A stretch of 32,662 bases of DNA from positions 1 through 32,662 of the forward strand of contig JAHDWG010000024.1 of the NCBI GenBank assembly GCA_023384495.1. The letters run 5' to 3'. Positions 32,546 to 32,662 of this stretch are shown here, one piece after another; position 1 is the first letter of the stretch, and each line of letters begins with the position of its first letter. The notes beneath the pieces were generated by a model. The model worked only from the letters and a program-made list of their open reading frames with translations, made no database searches and was not told the DNA's origin. This stretch comes from Caldilineaceae bacterium (GTDB taxonomy: Bacteria > Chloroflexota > Anaerolineae > Caldilineales > Caldilineaceae). The position numbers and the translations under genes are program-made.

Positions 32546-32662
32546 TTATGCCGCGGCGGATGGCGCTTCCATCAGCTTCAAGAATTCCTGGCGGTCGAGC
32601 ACTTCGTTTTCCAGCAGATGCTCGGCGATCAGCGTAAGCTGATCTCGACGCTCCATCAGGAT
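32546..32662 (-). CDS. ftsH: ATP-dependent zinc metalloprotease FtsH, C-terminal end only
   Basis: The last 38 codons and the TAA stop of a minus-strand gene that enters from the right edge. The peptide LTLIAEHLLENEVLDRQEFLKLM matches the C-terminal helix of the FtsH M41 peptidase domain (pattern L-iA-~LLe-E-l-~~ef~~lm), followed by a short Ala-rich tail (EAPSAAA). FtsH is the membrane-anchored AAA protease that degrades misassembled membrane proteins. Only this fragment is visible, so the assignment rests on the helix pattern alone. It converges with psuG across 67 bases of intergenic sequence. Confidence 0.75.
   Translation of the reverse strand: MLMERRDQLTLIAEHLLENEVLDRQEFLKLMEAPSAAA

Overview
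The window reads as a chromosomal segment of a GC-rich bacterium, most likely a member of the Chloroflexota (Anaerolineae/Caldilineae type). This is inferred from the mix of genes: archaeal-type phosphoglycerate mutase ApgM, DUF4012 and DUF2723 surface proteins, secreted FG-GAP proteins with long Thr/Pro linkers and a C-terminal LYLP/LFLP tail, a lipoprotein sortase-like protein, an MsmK/UgpC-type ABC ATPase and FtsH. No rRNA, tRNA, CRISPR array, transposase or phage gene was recognised. The taxonomic call was not tested by any search.

Left part (1-4983, all minus strand): a HerA-like ATPase running off the left edge, a DUF2442/DUF4160 pair, an alkaline-phosphatase-superfamily hydrolase, a HAS-barrel-like protein and, separately, an enolase-superfamily enzyme of the muconate-lactonizing subgroup. 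The HAS-barrel, hydrolase and HerA genes look like one operon into which the small DUF pair and a 17-bp perfect inverted repeat have been inserted. HerA has an unusually short segment between Walker A and its DPHGEY motif.

Secreted protein region (5274-13338, minus): two tandem paralogous giant exported proteins (1611 and 941 aa). Each has twelve collinear calcium-loop FG-GAP/VCBS repeats, a Thr/Pro linker, a carboxypeptidase-regulatory-like domain and a C-terminal Leu-(Tyr/Phe)-Leu-Pro tail. The larger one also carries an N-terminal lyase/mutarotase-like region and a CBM-like domain.

Middle (13683-20231): an amidohydrolase and a solute-binding lipoprotein (minus) diverge from a SnoaL-like protein (plus) with overlapping start codons. 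These are followed by a sugar-ABC ATPase with a clear promoter and terminator, then apgM and a class III type sirtuin in tandem. No permease is present.

Cell surface region (20371-30255): a minus-strand set (SH3b protein, DUF2723 membrane protein, DUF4012 protein), a second minus-strand pair (sortase-like lipoprotein, family 2 glycosyltransferase), then a plus-strand GH3-like membrane protein with a strong promoter. Both the sortase and the GH3 protein appear to lack the residues their families use for catalysis. Right end: alanyl-tRNA editing protein and pseudouridine-5'-phosphate glycosidase, translationally overlapping, then the C-terminus of FtsH on the minus strand. Intergenic regions hold dispersed short repeats that recur at distant sites in the window.
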